A stretch of 64,000 bases of DNA. Origin: Promethearchaeota archaeon (GTDB lineage Archaea; Asgardarchaeota; Lokiarchaeia; Sigyniarchaeales; SOKP01). The notes beneath the pieces are model-generated. The model made no database searches, was not told the origin of the DNA, and saw only the letters and a program-made list of their open reading frames with translations. Position 1 is the stretch's first letter. Each line of letters opens with the position of its first letter. A program made the position numbers and the translations under genes. Positions 19,347 to 28,075 of this stretch are shown here, piece by piece. The stretch spans positions 40,260 through 104,259 of the forward strand of contig JAHLWS010000021.1 of assembly GCA_019057795.1 (NCBI GenBank), in the 5' to 3' direction.

Positions 19347-19408
19347 TTTACTTAAATGTAAATATTTAAATACAAATGAAATATAGAGCTAATTTACATT
19401 TAAGTAAA
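19347..19408. promoter_or_regulatory. 17-bp inverted repeat upstream of the 19.4-22 kb genes
   Basis: TTTACTTAAATGTAAAT (19347-19363) and its exact reverse complement (19392-19408) flank 28 bases. Each arm is itself close to palindromic (ATTTAC...GTAAAT), so the pair looks like two operator sites for a dimeric regulator. The second arm ends about 40 bases before the gene at 19450. The first is about 160 bases from the divergent thiC start. Confidence 0.5.
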
Positions 19409-19449
19409 AATCATATTTCTTAGATGAAAAAAAAATAAAGGTGAAAAAT

Positions 19450-19776
19450 ATGCCGTATGTGTTTACATATAGTTTAATACCAGCTCATAAAACAATTAAA
19501 TCAGCGGAAATATTTTTAAAAGAGAGGAAAGACGAGCGAGCTGCTGTGAGACCATTAGCTAAAGAAATTATACCAAATGCTGTAAAGGCTACTATGGATG
19601 GTATTGAAGTCATTAGCGTTCACGATGTAAAAGAAGGAAAATTAGAGGAATTTCTAAATTTACAACAAAAATTAATGGTTGCGTACCATGACATAGAAGG
19701 GTTTAAATATAACATCGAAGTTCGGTTCAAAATAACAGAAGCACTAGAAATGGTCGGAATGAAGATGCCTGAGTAG
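19450..19776 (+). CDS. Conserved-looking small protein upstream of acetoacetyl-CoA synthetase
   Basis: 108 residues, not recognised. The sequence is compact, with alternating strands and helices (MPYVFTYSLIPAHKTIKSAE; GIEVISVHDVKEGKLEEFLN; NIEVRFKITEALEMVGMKMP), resembling a ferredoxin-like/dimeric alpha-beta barrel domain. That is fold inference only. GTG at 19441 is an alternative start; ATG 19450 is preferred. It follows the 17-bp inverted repeat and lies 230 bases before the acetoacetyl-CoA synthetase gene, so joint regulation is plausible. Confidence 0.6.
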   Translation: MPYVFTYSLIPAHKTIKSAEIFLKERKDERAAVRPLAKEIIPNAVKATMDGIEVISVHDVKEGKLEEFLNLQQKLMVAYHDIEGFKYNIEVRFKITEALEMVGMKMPE

Positions 19777-20009
19777 TACTTTAATAATTAATATTATTTA
19801 ATTTTACTTTTTTTTTATAGAATATTTTTGTTGAAAATCCCTTAAATACAAAAGTGAAAACAACAATTTTTTTCTATTTTAATTGGAAGAAGCACTTATA
19901 TATTGCAATTCAGAAAGATTTAATAGAAAATCTGTAGTTATAGAAATATTCAATTTTTAAAAAAAATAATTTAAATAAAATCCAAATAAAAAAGAAGAGT
20001 CGTTAAATT

Positions 20010-21995
20010 ATGAGCGATGATAGAAAAAAACTCTGGGAACCTTCAGATGAGTGGATTAAGAATGCAGAAATCACTCGTTTTATTGAATTTGTCAATAAAG
20101 AATACGGTCAAGATATTAAAGGCGGGAAAGACCTTTATAAATGGTCGGTAACTAAAATTCCCGACTTTTGGGAGGCTGTGTGGAAATTTACGGATATTAT
20201 TTCTTCTAAACCTTATGATAAAGTTGTTGAGGACTTAAAAGTTTTCCCTGGGACCAATTGGTTTCCTGGATGCCTTCTTAACTTTGCAGAGAACCTTTTA
20301 AAGTATAAAGATGATCAATTGGCTTTTGTATTTCAAGGAGAAACTAAAGTTACTAAACAAATGACATATGCCGAGCTAAACAAAACTGTAGCTCGTTTGG
20401 CAAAATCTCTTAAAGAAATGGGAGTTAAAGTAGGTGATAGAGTAGTTTCATATATCCCAAATCTTATTGAAACACCAATAGCTATGCTTGCGGCTACTGC
20501 AATAGGGGCCACATGGGCTTCTTGTGGAGCAGAATTACAACCAAGCGCAGTCATCGATAGATTCGGGCAAATTGAACCCAAAGCCCTCTTTACAGTTGAT
20601 GGATATTATTACAGGGATAAAAAATTCAATATTAGTGAGAATGCCAAAGTTGTTGTAGATGCCATTCCTTCTATAGAAAAAGTAGTGGTGGTATCCTATA
20701 TATCTGATAAAGCAGATGTTAGTGGAATTCCTAAAGCGGTAAATTGGGAGGAATTTATTTCAAAAGACGACGATCATGCTCTCGAATTTGAGCAATTACC
20801 TTTTGATCACCCATTATATGTGATGTTTTCATCCGGAACAACGGGAAAACCTAAATGTATGGTTCAAGGCGCTGGTGGCGTATTGATCAATCATTTAAAA
20901 GAATTAATCTTATCTACTGATGTAAAAAGAAGCGATGTCATTAATTATATTACGGCACCCTCTTGGATGATGTGGAACTGGCTTATCAGTGCCTTAGCCA
21001 CGGGTGCAACAATATTCTTGTATGATGGTAATCCGCTATTTCCAGAACCATTAAGGTTTTTTGAATTAATAGAAAAACATAAGGTAACTATATTTGGTAC
21101 TAGTGCTGCGTATATTCATTACCTAATGGGGCTTGGGGTAAAACCTGCTGAGAAATACGACCTAAGTGCATTAAGAGAGATCTCGCAAACCGCATCTACA
21201 TTATCTCCTGAAGGTTTTGAATATGTCTATCGAGAGATTAAAAAAGATCTCTTTTTCAATTCAATTAGTGGCGGAACAGATATTAACGGTTGTTTTGCTG
21301 GAGCGATACCTATTTTACCGGTATATTCTGGAGAATTGCAAGGGCGTGCATTAGGTATGAAAGTAGAATCGTATTCTGGGAAAGCTGAACCTATCGAAGA
21401 TGAACAAGCTGAACTAGTATGTGAAGCTCCCACACCTTCGATGCCAACCTATTTCTGGGGCGATGACGATAACATGACAAAATATAAAGCTGCCTATTTT
21501 GACTATTATAAAGACATAGGAAAAATGGTTTGGAGACATGGCGATTATATAGTCATTCATAGCGATACAGGCGGTATTACCTTCTGGGGTCGATCGGACG
21601 CAGTTTTAAAACCTTCTGGAGTGCGAATTGGTACTGCAGAAATCTATAATGTTGTAGAACAATTACCTGAGATCGCTGATAGTCTTGTTATAGGTCAAAA
21701 ATGGGAAGGAGATGTACGCATTATAATGTTTGTTCTCTTGAATGAGGGTTACGGATTAACTGACGCTTTACAAGCCAAGATTAGGACAACATTGCGTGAA
21801 AAGACATCCCCAAGGCATGTGCCAAAATTAATCTTTAAAGCACCCGAAGATGGCATTCCTTATACTTTCAGCAACAAGAAAGTCGAAATTGCCGTGACAA
21901 AGATCATTCACGGTATGGAAGTGGCCAACCGAAGCGCATTAAGGAATCCCACATCTTTAGATTACTATATGGAAATGAAAGACAAGTTAAATTAA
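20010..21995 (+). CDS. Acetoacetyl-CoA synthetase
   Basis: 661-residue ANL-superfamily ligase that activates acetoacetate with ATP and CoA. Features: the N-terminal cap LWEPSDEWI, the AACS-typical segment FPGTNWFPGCLLNFAENLL (about 84-102), core A3 motif MFSSGTTGKPKCMVQGAGG (about 272-290), SGGTDINGCFAGA (A5 region), WRHGDYIVIHSDTGGITFWGR (A7/A8), and the catalytic lysine segment PYTFSNKKVEI near residue 628. Length and motifs favour acetoacetate over acetate. With thiolases and a hydratase in the window it points to C4 acyl-CoA metabolism. Confidence 0.9.
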   Translation: MSDDRKKLWEPSDEWIKNAEITRFIEFVNKEYGQDIKGGKDLYKWSVTKIPDFWEAVWKFTDIISSKPYDKVVEDLKVFPGTNWFPGCLLNFAENLLKYKDDQLAFVFQGETKVTKQMTYAELNKTVARLAKSLKEMGVKVGDRVVSYIPNLIETPIAMLAATAIGATWASCGAELQPSAVIDRFGQIEPKALFTVDGYYYRDKKFNISENAKVVVDAIPSIEKVVVVSYISDKADVSGIPKAVNWEEFISKDDDHALEFEQLPFDHPLYVMFSSGTTGKPKCMVQGAGGVLINHLKELILSTDVKRSDVINYITAPSWMMWNWLISALATGATIFLYDGNPLFPEPLRFFELIEKHKVTIFGTSAAYIHYLMGLGVKPAEKYDLSALREISQTASTLSPEGFEYVYREIKKDLFFNSISGGTDINGCFAGAIPILPVYSGELQGRALGMKVESYSGKAEPIEDEQAELVCEAPTPSMPTYFWGDDDNMTKYKAAYFDYYKDIGKMVWRHGDYIVIHSDTGGITFWGRSDAVLKPSGVRIGTAEIYNVVEQLPEIADSLVIGQKWEGDVRIIMFVLLNEGYGLTDALQAKIRTTLREKTSPRHVPKLIFKAPEDGIPYTFSNKKVEIAVTKIIHGMEVANRSALRNPTSLDYYMEMKDKLN

Positions 21996-22076
21996 AACAA
22001 TAAATTTTATTATTATTATTATTCTTTATAATTTTGATTATAGAAAATCCATCATCTTCTTTCGTACAATTAATCT

Positions 22077-23738
22077 TTAATTATTATAGATCTCTTTAAA
22101 TTGTATTCTAATTACTTTCTTATTTAACTTACCTACGCTGGTCCTAGGGATAGAGTCCACAAATATGATCTTGTTTGGTATTTGCCATTTAGCAAAATTC
22201 TTGGTGAGATATTGGCGAAGTTCTTTTTCAGCAATTGATTTAAAGCCTTCCCGTAGAACAACTAAAGCTAAAGGTCTTTCCTCCCATTTTGGATGTGGTA
22301 ATCCTACTACGGCAGCTTCAAGTACGCCTTTATGAGACATTAACGTATTTTCCATATCAATTGAACTAATCCATTCTCCACCGCTTTTAATAACATCTTT
22401 AATCCTATCTGTTATCTTTAGATATCCTTCAGAATCAATACAACCAGCATCACCAGTTCTAAAAAATCCATCTGGTGTAAAACTATCCTTAGTTCGATCC
22501 GAGTTATAATAGCACCTGGTAATCCAAGGACCACGTATAAGCACTTCTCCAGAAGACTTCCCATCGCTAGGAAGCTCATTACCCATCTCATCTAATACTT
22601 TAATGTCTATACCTGAATTAATGGTACCTTGCTTTTTCTTAAGTTCCCAAAGATCCTCTTCAGAAAGTTCTTTTTTAAGCCAGGGTTTGAAATAATTTAG
22701 GGTGACAATTGCTAACCCTTCTGTAGAACCATAAGTATGTACAATTTCTCCACCAGTATCGTCCCAGAAACCTCGCATTAGAGTTATTGGGGGTTCAGAT
22801 CCTCCGCAGAGGAAACGAGCACCGGTTAAATCTGGTTTTTCGTCCATTTTTCTGATTATTTCATGCATTGCCATCAAAACGGTCGGTACTGCAGCTGATA
22901 TAGTTACTTTTTCTTTAACCATCAGATTGGTAAGTTCTTTTAGATCTTGTAAGCCCCACTTGCCCGAGAAAATTAATTTAGCCCCTGCATATGCTGAAGC
23001 TTGAGGTATCGACCAACCAAGGACATGGAACATGGGAACCATTTGAAAAACAACATCATTCACTGATATAGAGAATTTAGCAGTAAACATTAAGGCATGA
23101 ATATATACTTCTCGGTGAGAGTAATATACACCTTTTGGTTTTCCAGTAGTACCTGTTGTATAACACGCTGCATACGAAGAATTTTCATCTAAGTAAGGCC
23201 ATTCATATTTCGGTGAGGCATTATTCACAAGTTCTTCATAGCTATAAATTGGGTTAAGATCAGTTCTTATATCACTTAAATCCTTTTCAGTAATAATTAT
23301 GTACCCTTTTATTTCCTTGCATAAAGCAGCTACAGATTCAGCTACACTAATCAGATCTTCATCAACAATGATATATTTTGCACCAGAATGATTTATTACG
23401 TAAGATAATTCCTCAGGAATAAGGTTTAGATTCAAAGAAACCATAACAGCCCCCATTCCAGGGAGGCCATAATAAATCTCAAAATGCTGATGGTGATTCC
23501 AAGCAATAACTCCAACTCTATCACCAACTTTTATACCAATAGAGTCTAACGCATTTGCTAATCTTTGCATTCTTTCATATGAATCCTTATAGGTATACTG
23601 AAATAAGTTCCCATCACTTTTTCTTGTAATGATTTCTTGTTTCGCGAAATTTCTTATACCCTGCCGCATATGGTTTATAACATTAAGCTGGTAATTTTTT
23701 TCTTGCTCAACCATAAAACCTTTAACAATCTTCCTCAT
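22077..23738 (-). CDS. Medium/long-chain acyl-CoA synthetase
   Basis: 553-residue AMP-forming acyl-CoA ligase of the AlkK/FadD-like group. Motifs: ACYTTGTTGKPKGVYYSHRE (A3, about 190-209), MVPMFHVLGWSIP (fatty-acyl-group hallmark), HTYGSTEG (A5), FRTGDAGCIDSEGYLKITDR (A7), IKSGGEWIS (A8) and the C-terminal lysine RTSVGKLNKK (A10, about 533-542). It starts at ATG 23738 with GGAGAG seven bases upstream. It activates free fatty acids for degradation or incorporation; exact chain length cannot be read from sequence. Confidence 0.9.
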   Translation of the reverse strand: MRKIVKGFMVEQEKNYQLNVINHMRQGIRNFAKQEIITRKSDGNLFQYTYKDSYERMQRLANALDSIGIKVGDRVGVIAWNHHQHFEIYYGLPGMGAVMVSLNLNLIPEELSYVINHSGAKYIIVDEDLISVAESVAALCKEIKGYIIITEKDLSDIRTDLNPIYSYEELVNNASPKYEWPYLDENSSYAACYTTGTTGKPKGVYYSHREVYIHALMFTAKFSISVNDVVFQMVPMFHVLGWSIPQASAYAGAKLIFSGKWGLQDLKELTNLMVKEKVTISAAVPTVLMAMHEIIRKMDEKPDLTGARFLCGGSEPPITLMRGFWDDTGGEIVHTYGSTEGLAIVTLNYFKPWLKKELSEEDLWELKKKQGTINSGIDIKVLDEMGNELPSDGKSSGEVLIRGPWITRCYYNSDRTKDSFTPDGFFRTGDAGCIDSEGYLKITDRIKDVIKSGGEWISSIDMENTLMSHKGVLEAAVVGLPHPKWEERPLALVVLREGFKSIAEKELRQYLTKNFAKWQIPNKIIFVDSIPRTSVGKLNKKVIRIQFKEIYNN

Positions 23739-23921
23739 TCAATCTCTCTCCTTTTTATTTATTATTAATTTTCTCCAGGCGTATTTTTCGTTTGACAGAT
23801 ATTTTTTTTAATTTCATACTGTTACAAAAAAAAAAGAAATATACATCAAAAAGTAAAAAATATAAGACTCTTTAACCATAAGTATATTGAATTACTTAAA
23901 AATTTAAAAATGTAGTGAATT

Positions 23922-24116
23922 ATGACTTTAAAACCTATCAAAGAAGAAATAATTAATCTTATACAAGGGTTACCTGATGATGCAACATTGGAGGATATTC
24001 AATATCATCTATTTGTAAAACAAAAGCTCTTAAGAGCTGAGGAACAAATAAAAGAAGGAAAAACTATTCCCCATGAAGAAGTCATGGAAAAGGCTAAGAC
24101 GAAATGGTTCAAATAG
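23922..24116 (+). CDS. Antitoxin of a ParE/RelE-type module
   Basis: 64 residues, helical, with a basic-acidic pattern typical of small antitoxins (IKEEIINLIQGLPDDATLED; then EEQIKEGKTIPHEEVMEKAK, a toxin-neutralising tail found in many type II antitoxins). Its last 13 bases overlap the toxin ATG at 24104, giving translational coupling. Probably binds its own promoter. Function is inferred from size, pattern and the adjacent toxin. Confidence 0.75.
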   Translation: MTLKPIKEEIINLIQGLPDDATLEDIQYHLFVKQKLLRAEEQIKEGKTIPHEEVMEKAKTKWFK

Positions 24117-24394
24117 AATGGTCTGAAGAATCTGAAGAAGATTTAGACGATATACTTTCGTATCTTTCAAAAACCTCATTTCAATATGCCAACTCTTTTT
24201 TTGAACGCGTTCATGAAGCTGTAGAATATATTAAACAATTTCCTAAAATAGGTCGTAAAGTTCCGGAATCTAAGAATCCAAGCGATAGGGAATTAATTAT
24301 TCAAAAATATAGACTAATTTATAGGTTTTTAGAGGAAGAGAAAAGAATACTAATTATGATGATAATTCACGGAAGTAGAATATTGAAATTATAA
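24104..24394 (+). CDS. ParE/RelE-family toxin
   Basis: 96 residues with the RelE/ParE fold pattern: IEWSEESEEDLDDILSYLSK (helix pair, residues 4-23), FPKIGRKVPE loop, and the core strand LIIQKYRLIYRF followed by ILIMMIIHGSR, the usual family ending. RelE-type members cleave mRNA at the ribosome and ParE-type poison gyrase; sequence alone does not decide. It forms a two-gene toxin-antitoxin operon with the overlapping upstream gene. Confidence 0.85.
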   Translation: MVQIEWSEESEEDLDDILSYLSKTSFQYANSFFERVHEAVEYIKQFPKIGRKVPESKNPSDRELIIQKYRLIYRFLEEEKRILIMMIIHGSRILKL

Positions 24395-24566
24395 AGATAT
24401 CAAACACCAGAGAACGACATTCCCTATACATTCTCTTACATCAAAGAGGAACTTATATAATTTTAAAACTTATTTTTTTACAATTTTTAAATTCTATTTT
24501 GTCTAATAATTCAATTATTTAAAGCTTATTAGAAAAAGAATTAATAAATTAGTTATTTAATATGCT

Positions 24567-25415
24567 ATGGAAAATAAAAACAAAATAATCTCTGAAGGCG
24601 ATGTTGTTAAATTAACAAAACAACCTAACACTATAACTTCCTTAAAACGCGATTTTAAAAGGCTTGGTGTTAAAAAAGGTTCAATTATTATAATGCATAG
24701 TTCGCTGAGTAAAATTGGTTGGACTGTTGGAGGGCCAATATCCGTAATTAAAGCGCTAACACAAGTTTTAACTTCAGAAGGTACATTGGTAATGCCGACA
24801 TTTACCAGTGGCAATTCCGAACCATCTCAATGGGAAAACCCTCCAGTACCTAAAAGTTGGTGGGGTATAATAAGAAAAGAGATGCCCGCCTTCGAAGCTA
24901 AAATATCGCCTACTAGAGCAATGGGACGTATTGTAGAAACTTTTAGGAATTGGCCTAATGTCTTTCGGAGTAATCATCCTAATGTATCGTTCACTGCTTG
25001 GGGTAAGCAAGCAAAATTTATTACCGAAAATCACGAATTAGAGGCAGAATTGGGCAAGAATTCTCCAACTTCCCGCCTTTACGATCTTAACGGACAAATA
25101 CTATTAGTGGGAGTAAACCACGAGAATAACTCTTCGTTGCATCTTGCTGAATATCGATGCGGTTTCCCTGGAAAAAAGTATATTCGAAATGGATGTGCGA
25201 TGATGGTGAATAATCAGAGACAGTGGGTAGAATGGAAAGGTCTAGATTATGATAGCGATGATTTTGAGCAACTTGGAAAGAATTTTGAATCTAAAATCAA
25301 TTATAAACCAGGTAATATTGGTCTGGCTGAAGCTCGATTGATTTCACTTCGAGATATAGTAAGTTTTGGAGTAGATTGGTTAATGGAAAAAACAATGAAA
25401 AAGATATTAAAATAA
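24567..25415 (+). CDS. AAC(3)-family acetyl-CoA-dependent N-acetyltransferase
   Basis: 282 residues of the Antibiotic_NAT (aminoglycoside 3-N-acetyltransferase) family. Family hallmarks are IIMHSSLSKIGWTVGGP (about 32-48), GTLVMPTFTSGN (about 70-81), RAMGRIVETFRNWP, RSNHPNVSFTAWG, ENSPTSRLY-like GKNSPTSRLYDLNG and LLVGVNHENNSSLHLAE with the catalytic His. Chromosomal archaeal members probably acetylate a cellular amine such as a sugar nucleotide or cofactor rather than antibiotics; that is inference. Stands alone. Confidence 0.85.
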   Translation: MENKNKIISEGDVVKLTKQPNTITSLKRDFKRLGVKKGSIIIMHSSLSKIGWTVGGPISVIKALTQVLTSEGTLVMPTFTSGNSEPSQWENPPVPKSWWGIIRKEMPAFEAKISPTRAMGRIVETFRNWPNVFRSNHPNVSFTAWGKQAKFITENHELEAELGKNSPTSRLYDLNGQILLVGVNHENNSSLHLAEYRCGFPGKKYIRNGCAMMVNNQRQWVEWKGLDYDSDDFEQLGKNFESKINYKPGNIGLAEARLISLRDIVSFGVDWLMEKTMKKILK

Positions 25416-25483
25416 ATATATTTTACCTTACATTATTAATTCTATAATTCTATAAAAAAAGAAAAAATAGATGTAGTGTAAAA

Positions 25484-26041
25484 ATGAAAAAAGTTCTAAT
25501 CGTTTATGGAACAAGATACGGAAGTACTGAAGAAGTTTCAAATAAGATAGTGAATACTTTAAAAGAAAAAGGGATTGATACTTCTGCTATAAATTCTAAA
25601 GATTTAATAACTGAAAACCAACCTAATTTAGAGGAATACGATGGAATAATAATCGGTTCAGGTATTAAAGTAGGTCAATGGACAAAAGAAACAAAAAAAT
25701 TCATAGAAAATAATTTAGAATTTTTCAAAAATTCTAATGTAGTTTTAGGTGTTTTTGTAAGCTCCGGTCTGGCAAGCAGTCCTGAGAAAATAGCTGAATT
25801 AAAAAAAGAATACATAGAGAATGTATTAAATCAATATGGAATAACAGCTGACTTATACGATCTGTTTGGAGGAGTTCTAGATTTATCTAAAGATTCAAAT
25901 ATTGGATTTTTGGGAAAAAAAATGGTAAAGATGGTTAGTAAAGAAGATCCTAGAATTAAACCTAATCAAAGAAATGATTTGAGGGATTGGAACCAAATAA
26001 AGAAATTTACTGAAAACTATGCAAATTTATTGAAGAATTAA
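25484..26041 (+). CDS. Flavodoxin-domain protein (HemG-like)
   Basis: 185 residues with the flavodoxin_5/HemG-like fold. The FMN phosphate loop is YGTRYGSTEEVSNKI (residues 8-22), followed by YDGIIIGSGIKVGQW (about 53-67) and VFVSSGLASSPEK. The C-terminal DPRIKPNQRNDLRDW matches family members. Predicted cytosolic FMN electron carrier or protoporphyrinogen oxidase-like protein; no heme genes are adjacent, so a general redox role is more likely. Confidence 0.85.
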   Translation: MKKVLIVYGTRYGSTEEVSNKIVNTLKEKGIDTSAINSKDLITENQPNLEEYDGIIIGSGIKVGQWTKETKKFIENNLEFFKNSNVVLGVFVSSGLASSPEKIAELKKEYIENVLNQYGITADLYDLFGGVLDLSKDSNIGFLGKKMVKMVSKEDPRIKPNQRNDLRDWNQIKKFTENYANLLKN

Positions 26042-26256
26042 ATCAATCTTTTTTTACTTTTTATTTTTTTAACTTAAAACTATGGATGAAAGTGATAATC
26101 TCAAAATCAACAGTTTTACATTAAAATTATTTAAAAAAAAAGATAAGGTTAGATAACAATCGCAAAATCGCAAAAACTTTTACTAATTATTATTTAATAC
26201 TTATGTTAAATTATTACTTTGTTATTACTTTATTAGATTTATACTACTTCGTTAAA

Positions 26257-26541
26257 TTAATAGCGATTTCGCCTACCGCCGCCACCGCCCCTATTGTATG
26301 AACCAAATTGAGGGGGAGCTTTCTCGGTTACCACAACATTTGAAGCTTGTGGTCCTTTCTGACCTTCTGTTACTTCAAACTCAACCTTATCGTTTTCGTT
26401 TAGCGTCAAATATTCGTCTTCTCCACCAGATAGTGCGGTGTAATGAACGAATACGTCGTTTCCTTCTTCAGAGTTTATAAATCCAAAGCCTTTTCGGCTA
26501 TTAAACCATTTTACTGTTCCTTTTACCACTTTTAAAACCAT
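26257..26541 (-). CDS. Cold-shock domain protein with Gly/Arg-rich tail
   Basis: 94 residues. A single cold-shock OB-fold begins [20 protein letters not shown] with RNP1 KGFGFI and RNP2 VFVHY, and extends to about residue 73. The tail [14 protein letters not shown] is RGG-like and probably adds RNA binding. It is a predicted RNA chaperone. Cold-shock proteins are patchy in archaea, so this gene may be of bacterial origin. The frame extends to TTG 26556; ATG 26541 gives the usual family start. Confidence 0.9.
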   Translation of the reverse strand: MVLKVVKGTVKWFNSRKGFGFINSEEGNDVFVHYTALSGGEDEYLTLNENDKVEFEVTEGQKGPQASNVVVTEKAPPQFGSYNRGGGGGRRNRY

Positions 26542-26670
26542 TTTTTTTGAAAACAATTCTTTAATCTTTTCTTAAAGAATTAATTAAGAAAAGAATCCAT
26601 ATCTAATTAATTTTTCCGTTTTTCTCATTTCTTATTCGTTTGATTTTTCAATTTCCTATTGTGATATTAA

Positions 26671-27231
26671 TTAGGATCTCACAGAAAATGCTTGTTTTTC
26701 AAGCGGTTCTTTAACTAAGCCATAATAATTACGCGCAATGTATACAATTTGGTCCTGCTTTAACGGATCTAGTTTTTTACCGGTTAATTTTTCCTCATCG
26801 ACATGAACTGCCAAAACTTCACCTAAGTAAATTACGTGACTGCCATGCTTTATTTTTTTGATGACTTTACATTCGATATTAATCGGGAATTCTTTAATGA
26901 GTGGTACTTCTACTTCAGAACCTTTTTGCTTCGTTAAGTTAAGTTCTTTCCATTTATCTACTTTCTTCCCCGTTCTCGTTCCACAGAAATCCATCTCTCT
27001 AATTTGGTCTGCGTTCGGAACGTTAACCACAAATTCCTCCAATTTTTCAATTAGGGAATACGAGTGTCTTGATGGTCGAATAGAAACGGAGATTACCGGC
27101 GGTTCAGATACCACTCGAGCAACCCACGCAAGTGTTATGAGATTTGCTTCGTCCCATTCACCTACCGAAACAACAACGGCAGGAGATACGATAGGAGTCG
27201 TTGTTTTATTAATTTGTATCTTCATAAGCAT
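26671..27231 (-). CDS. Flavin reductase-like (flavoredoxin) protein
   Basis: 186 residues of the flavin reductase-like domain family, FMN-binding split barrel. Seen are VSVGEWDEANLITLAWVARV (about 22-41), PPVISVSIRPSRHSYSLI (about 45-62), EFVVNVPNADQI and FCGTRTGKKVDKW, all typical. It probably moves electrons via bound FMN. The start ATG 27231 overlaps TAA in a TAATG arrangement with the end of an enoyl-CoA hydratase-like remnant, indicating it once followed such a gene in an operon. An alternative ATG lies two codons downstream. Confidence 0.88.
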   Translation of the reverse strand: MLMKIQINKTTTPIVSPAVVVSVGEWDEANLITLAWVARVVSEPPVISVSIRPSRHSYSLIEKLEEFVVNVPNADQIREMDFCGTRTGKKVDKWKELNLTKQKGSEVEVPLIKEFPINIECKVIKKIKHGSHVIYLGEVLAVHVDEEKLTGKKLDPLKQDQIVYIARNYYGLVKEPLEKQAFSVRS

Positions 27232-27270
27232 TAATCAACCCAGAAATTTTTTGCTAACCGTCTTCTTGTT
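27231..27270 (-). pseudogene. Remnant: last 12 codons of an enoyl-CoA hydratase paralogue
   Basis: The minus strand reads TRRRLAKNFWVD and stop, nearly identical to the end TRRRLAKDFWVD of the hydratase at 28076-28909. The 40 bases agree at 36 positions with 28076-28115, and three of the four changes are synonymous, so it comes from a second, functional hydratase gene now lost. It overlaps the 3' end of the HepT-like toxin gene in another frame and ends at the flavin reductase ATG. Confidence 0.7.
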
Positions 27271-27691
27271 CCTTTAGGAGATATTCATCTATTTCTTTTT
27301 TAAACTCAGAATAAATTTCAGAAATATTATTCATAAGTGGTTCTAATTTCTCCTCATCAATAAAAAATCCATAAGCATGGGTAAAAAAGTGCCGAAAAAC
27401 TAAATACTTACCAATTTTATCAAGAATTTCTTTCGATATTATTTTATTGTCAAAAGCAAAATTCAATAAATCTTTATGCCATGTGGGTGACTCAGGGATT
27501 GGTAAGTTTTGGTGTAAAAGTATTTGTTTTAAAATATTTTCCATACCCGTATAGATATTTTGAAGAAAGGCTCCAATTCCTACAAGAATTACGAGTTCTT
27601 TACTCGGTTTTTTTTTCACTTTTTCCAATTCAATTAAAATTTTTTCAATATTTTCATTCTCCGCAAGAATTTTGTCCTTAACATTAGCCAT
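27254..27691 (-). CDS. HEPN (HepT-like) toxin
   Basis: 145 residues, all-helical HEPN domain. The RNase motif R-x4-H-x-Y appears as RHFFTHAY (about 105-112). The N-terminal helix and NIYTGMENILKQI segment fit the HepT/DUF86 family. It is preceded by the nucleotidyltransferase antitoxin with an 8-base overlap. In known MNT-HEPN systems the antitoxin AMPylates a tyrosine of the toxin near the motif. The C-terminal EQEDG is encoded by bases that in another frame are the enoyl-CoA hydratase remnant. Confidence 0.85.
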   Translation of the reverse strand: MANVKDKILAENENIEKILIELEKVKKKPSKELVILVGIGAFLQNIYTGMENILKQILLHQNLPIPESPTWHKDLLNFAFDNKIISKEILDKIGKYLVFRHFFTHAYGFFIDEEKLEPLMNNISEIYSEFKKEIDEYLLKEQEDG

Positions 27692-27953
27692 ATAATACTA
27701 ACCCATCTTCCTCTATTAGTTTATTAAATAAACAATCTATACTTATATCAATTACATCTACTGGTTTCGATAAATCCCTGTACAATTCCCAGCAAAAATC
27801 AAAAAATAATTTAGGTTCTATACCTCTTACACCAATATCTATATCTCGCGCATCCTCCCTCTCTTTAGAGGAACCGAAGAGAATAACTTTTTCTAAGTTG
27901 TATTTTCTTGCGTATAATAATATTATTTTTTTATCTTCTTCAGATATCATCAT
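27684..27953 (-). CDS. MNT-type nucleotidyltransferase antitoxin
   Basis: 89 residues, minimal nucleotidyltransferase. The signature is LFGSSKEREDARDIDIGV (about 26-43), a GS-x8-DxD version slightly shorter than the usual GS-x9/10-DxD. The end IEEDGLVLYG matches MNT antitoxins. Together with the overlapping HEPN gene it forms a toxin-antitoxin pair in which this protein modifies and silences the toxin. The start is either of two adjacent ATG codons. Confidence 0.85.
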   Translation of the reverse strand: MMISEEDKKIILLYARKYNLEKVILFGSSKEREDARDIDIGVRGIEPKLFFDFCWELYRDLSKPVDVIDISIDCLFNKLIEEDGLVLYG

Positions 27954-28075
27954 ATATTATATCTCTTTTAATATTTATTTAGATTTTGGTGTGTATTGAA
28001 AATAGATTTCTGTTTTATATATTTTTTGAGAAATAATATATTTTTACCTTTACCTTTAAAACAATATAGGAAGAG

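Noticed and set aside
24567..25415. Aminoglycoside resistance gene
   Set aside because: The family match to AAC(3) is clear, but nothing ties it to drug resistance; chromosomal archaeal members probably have other substrates.
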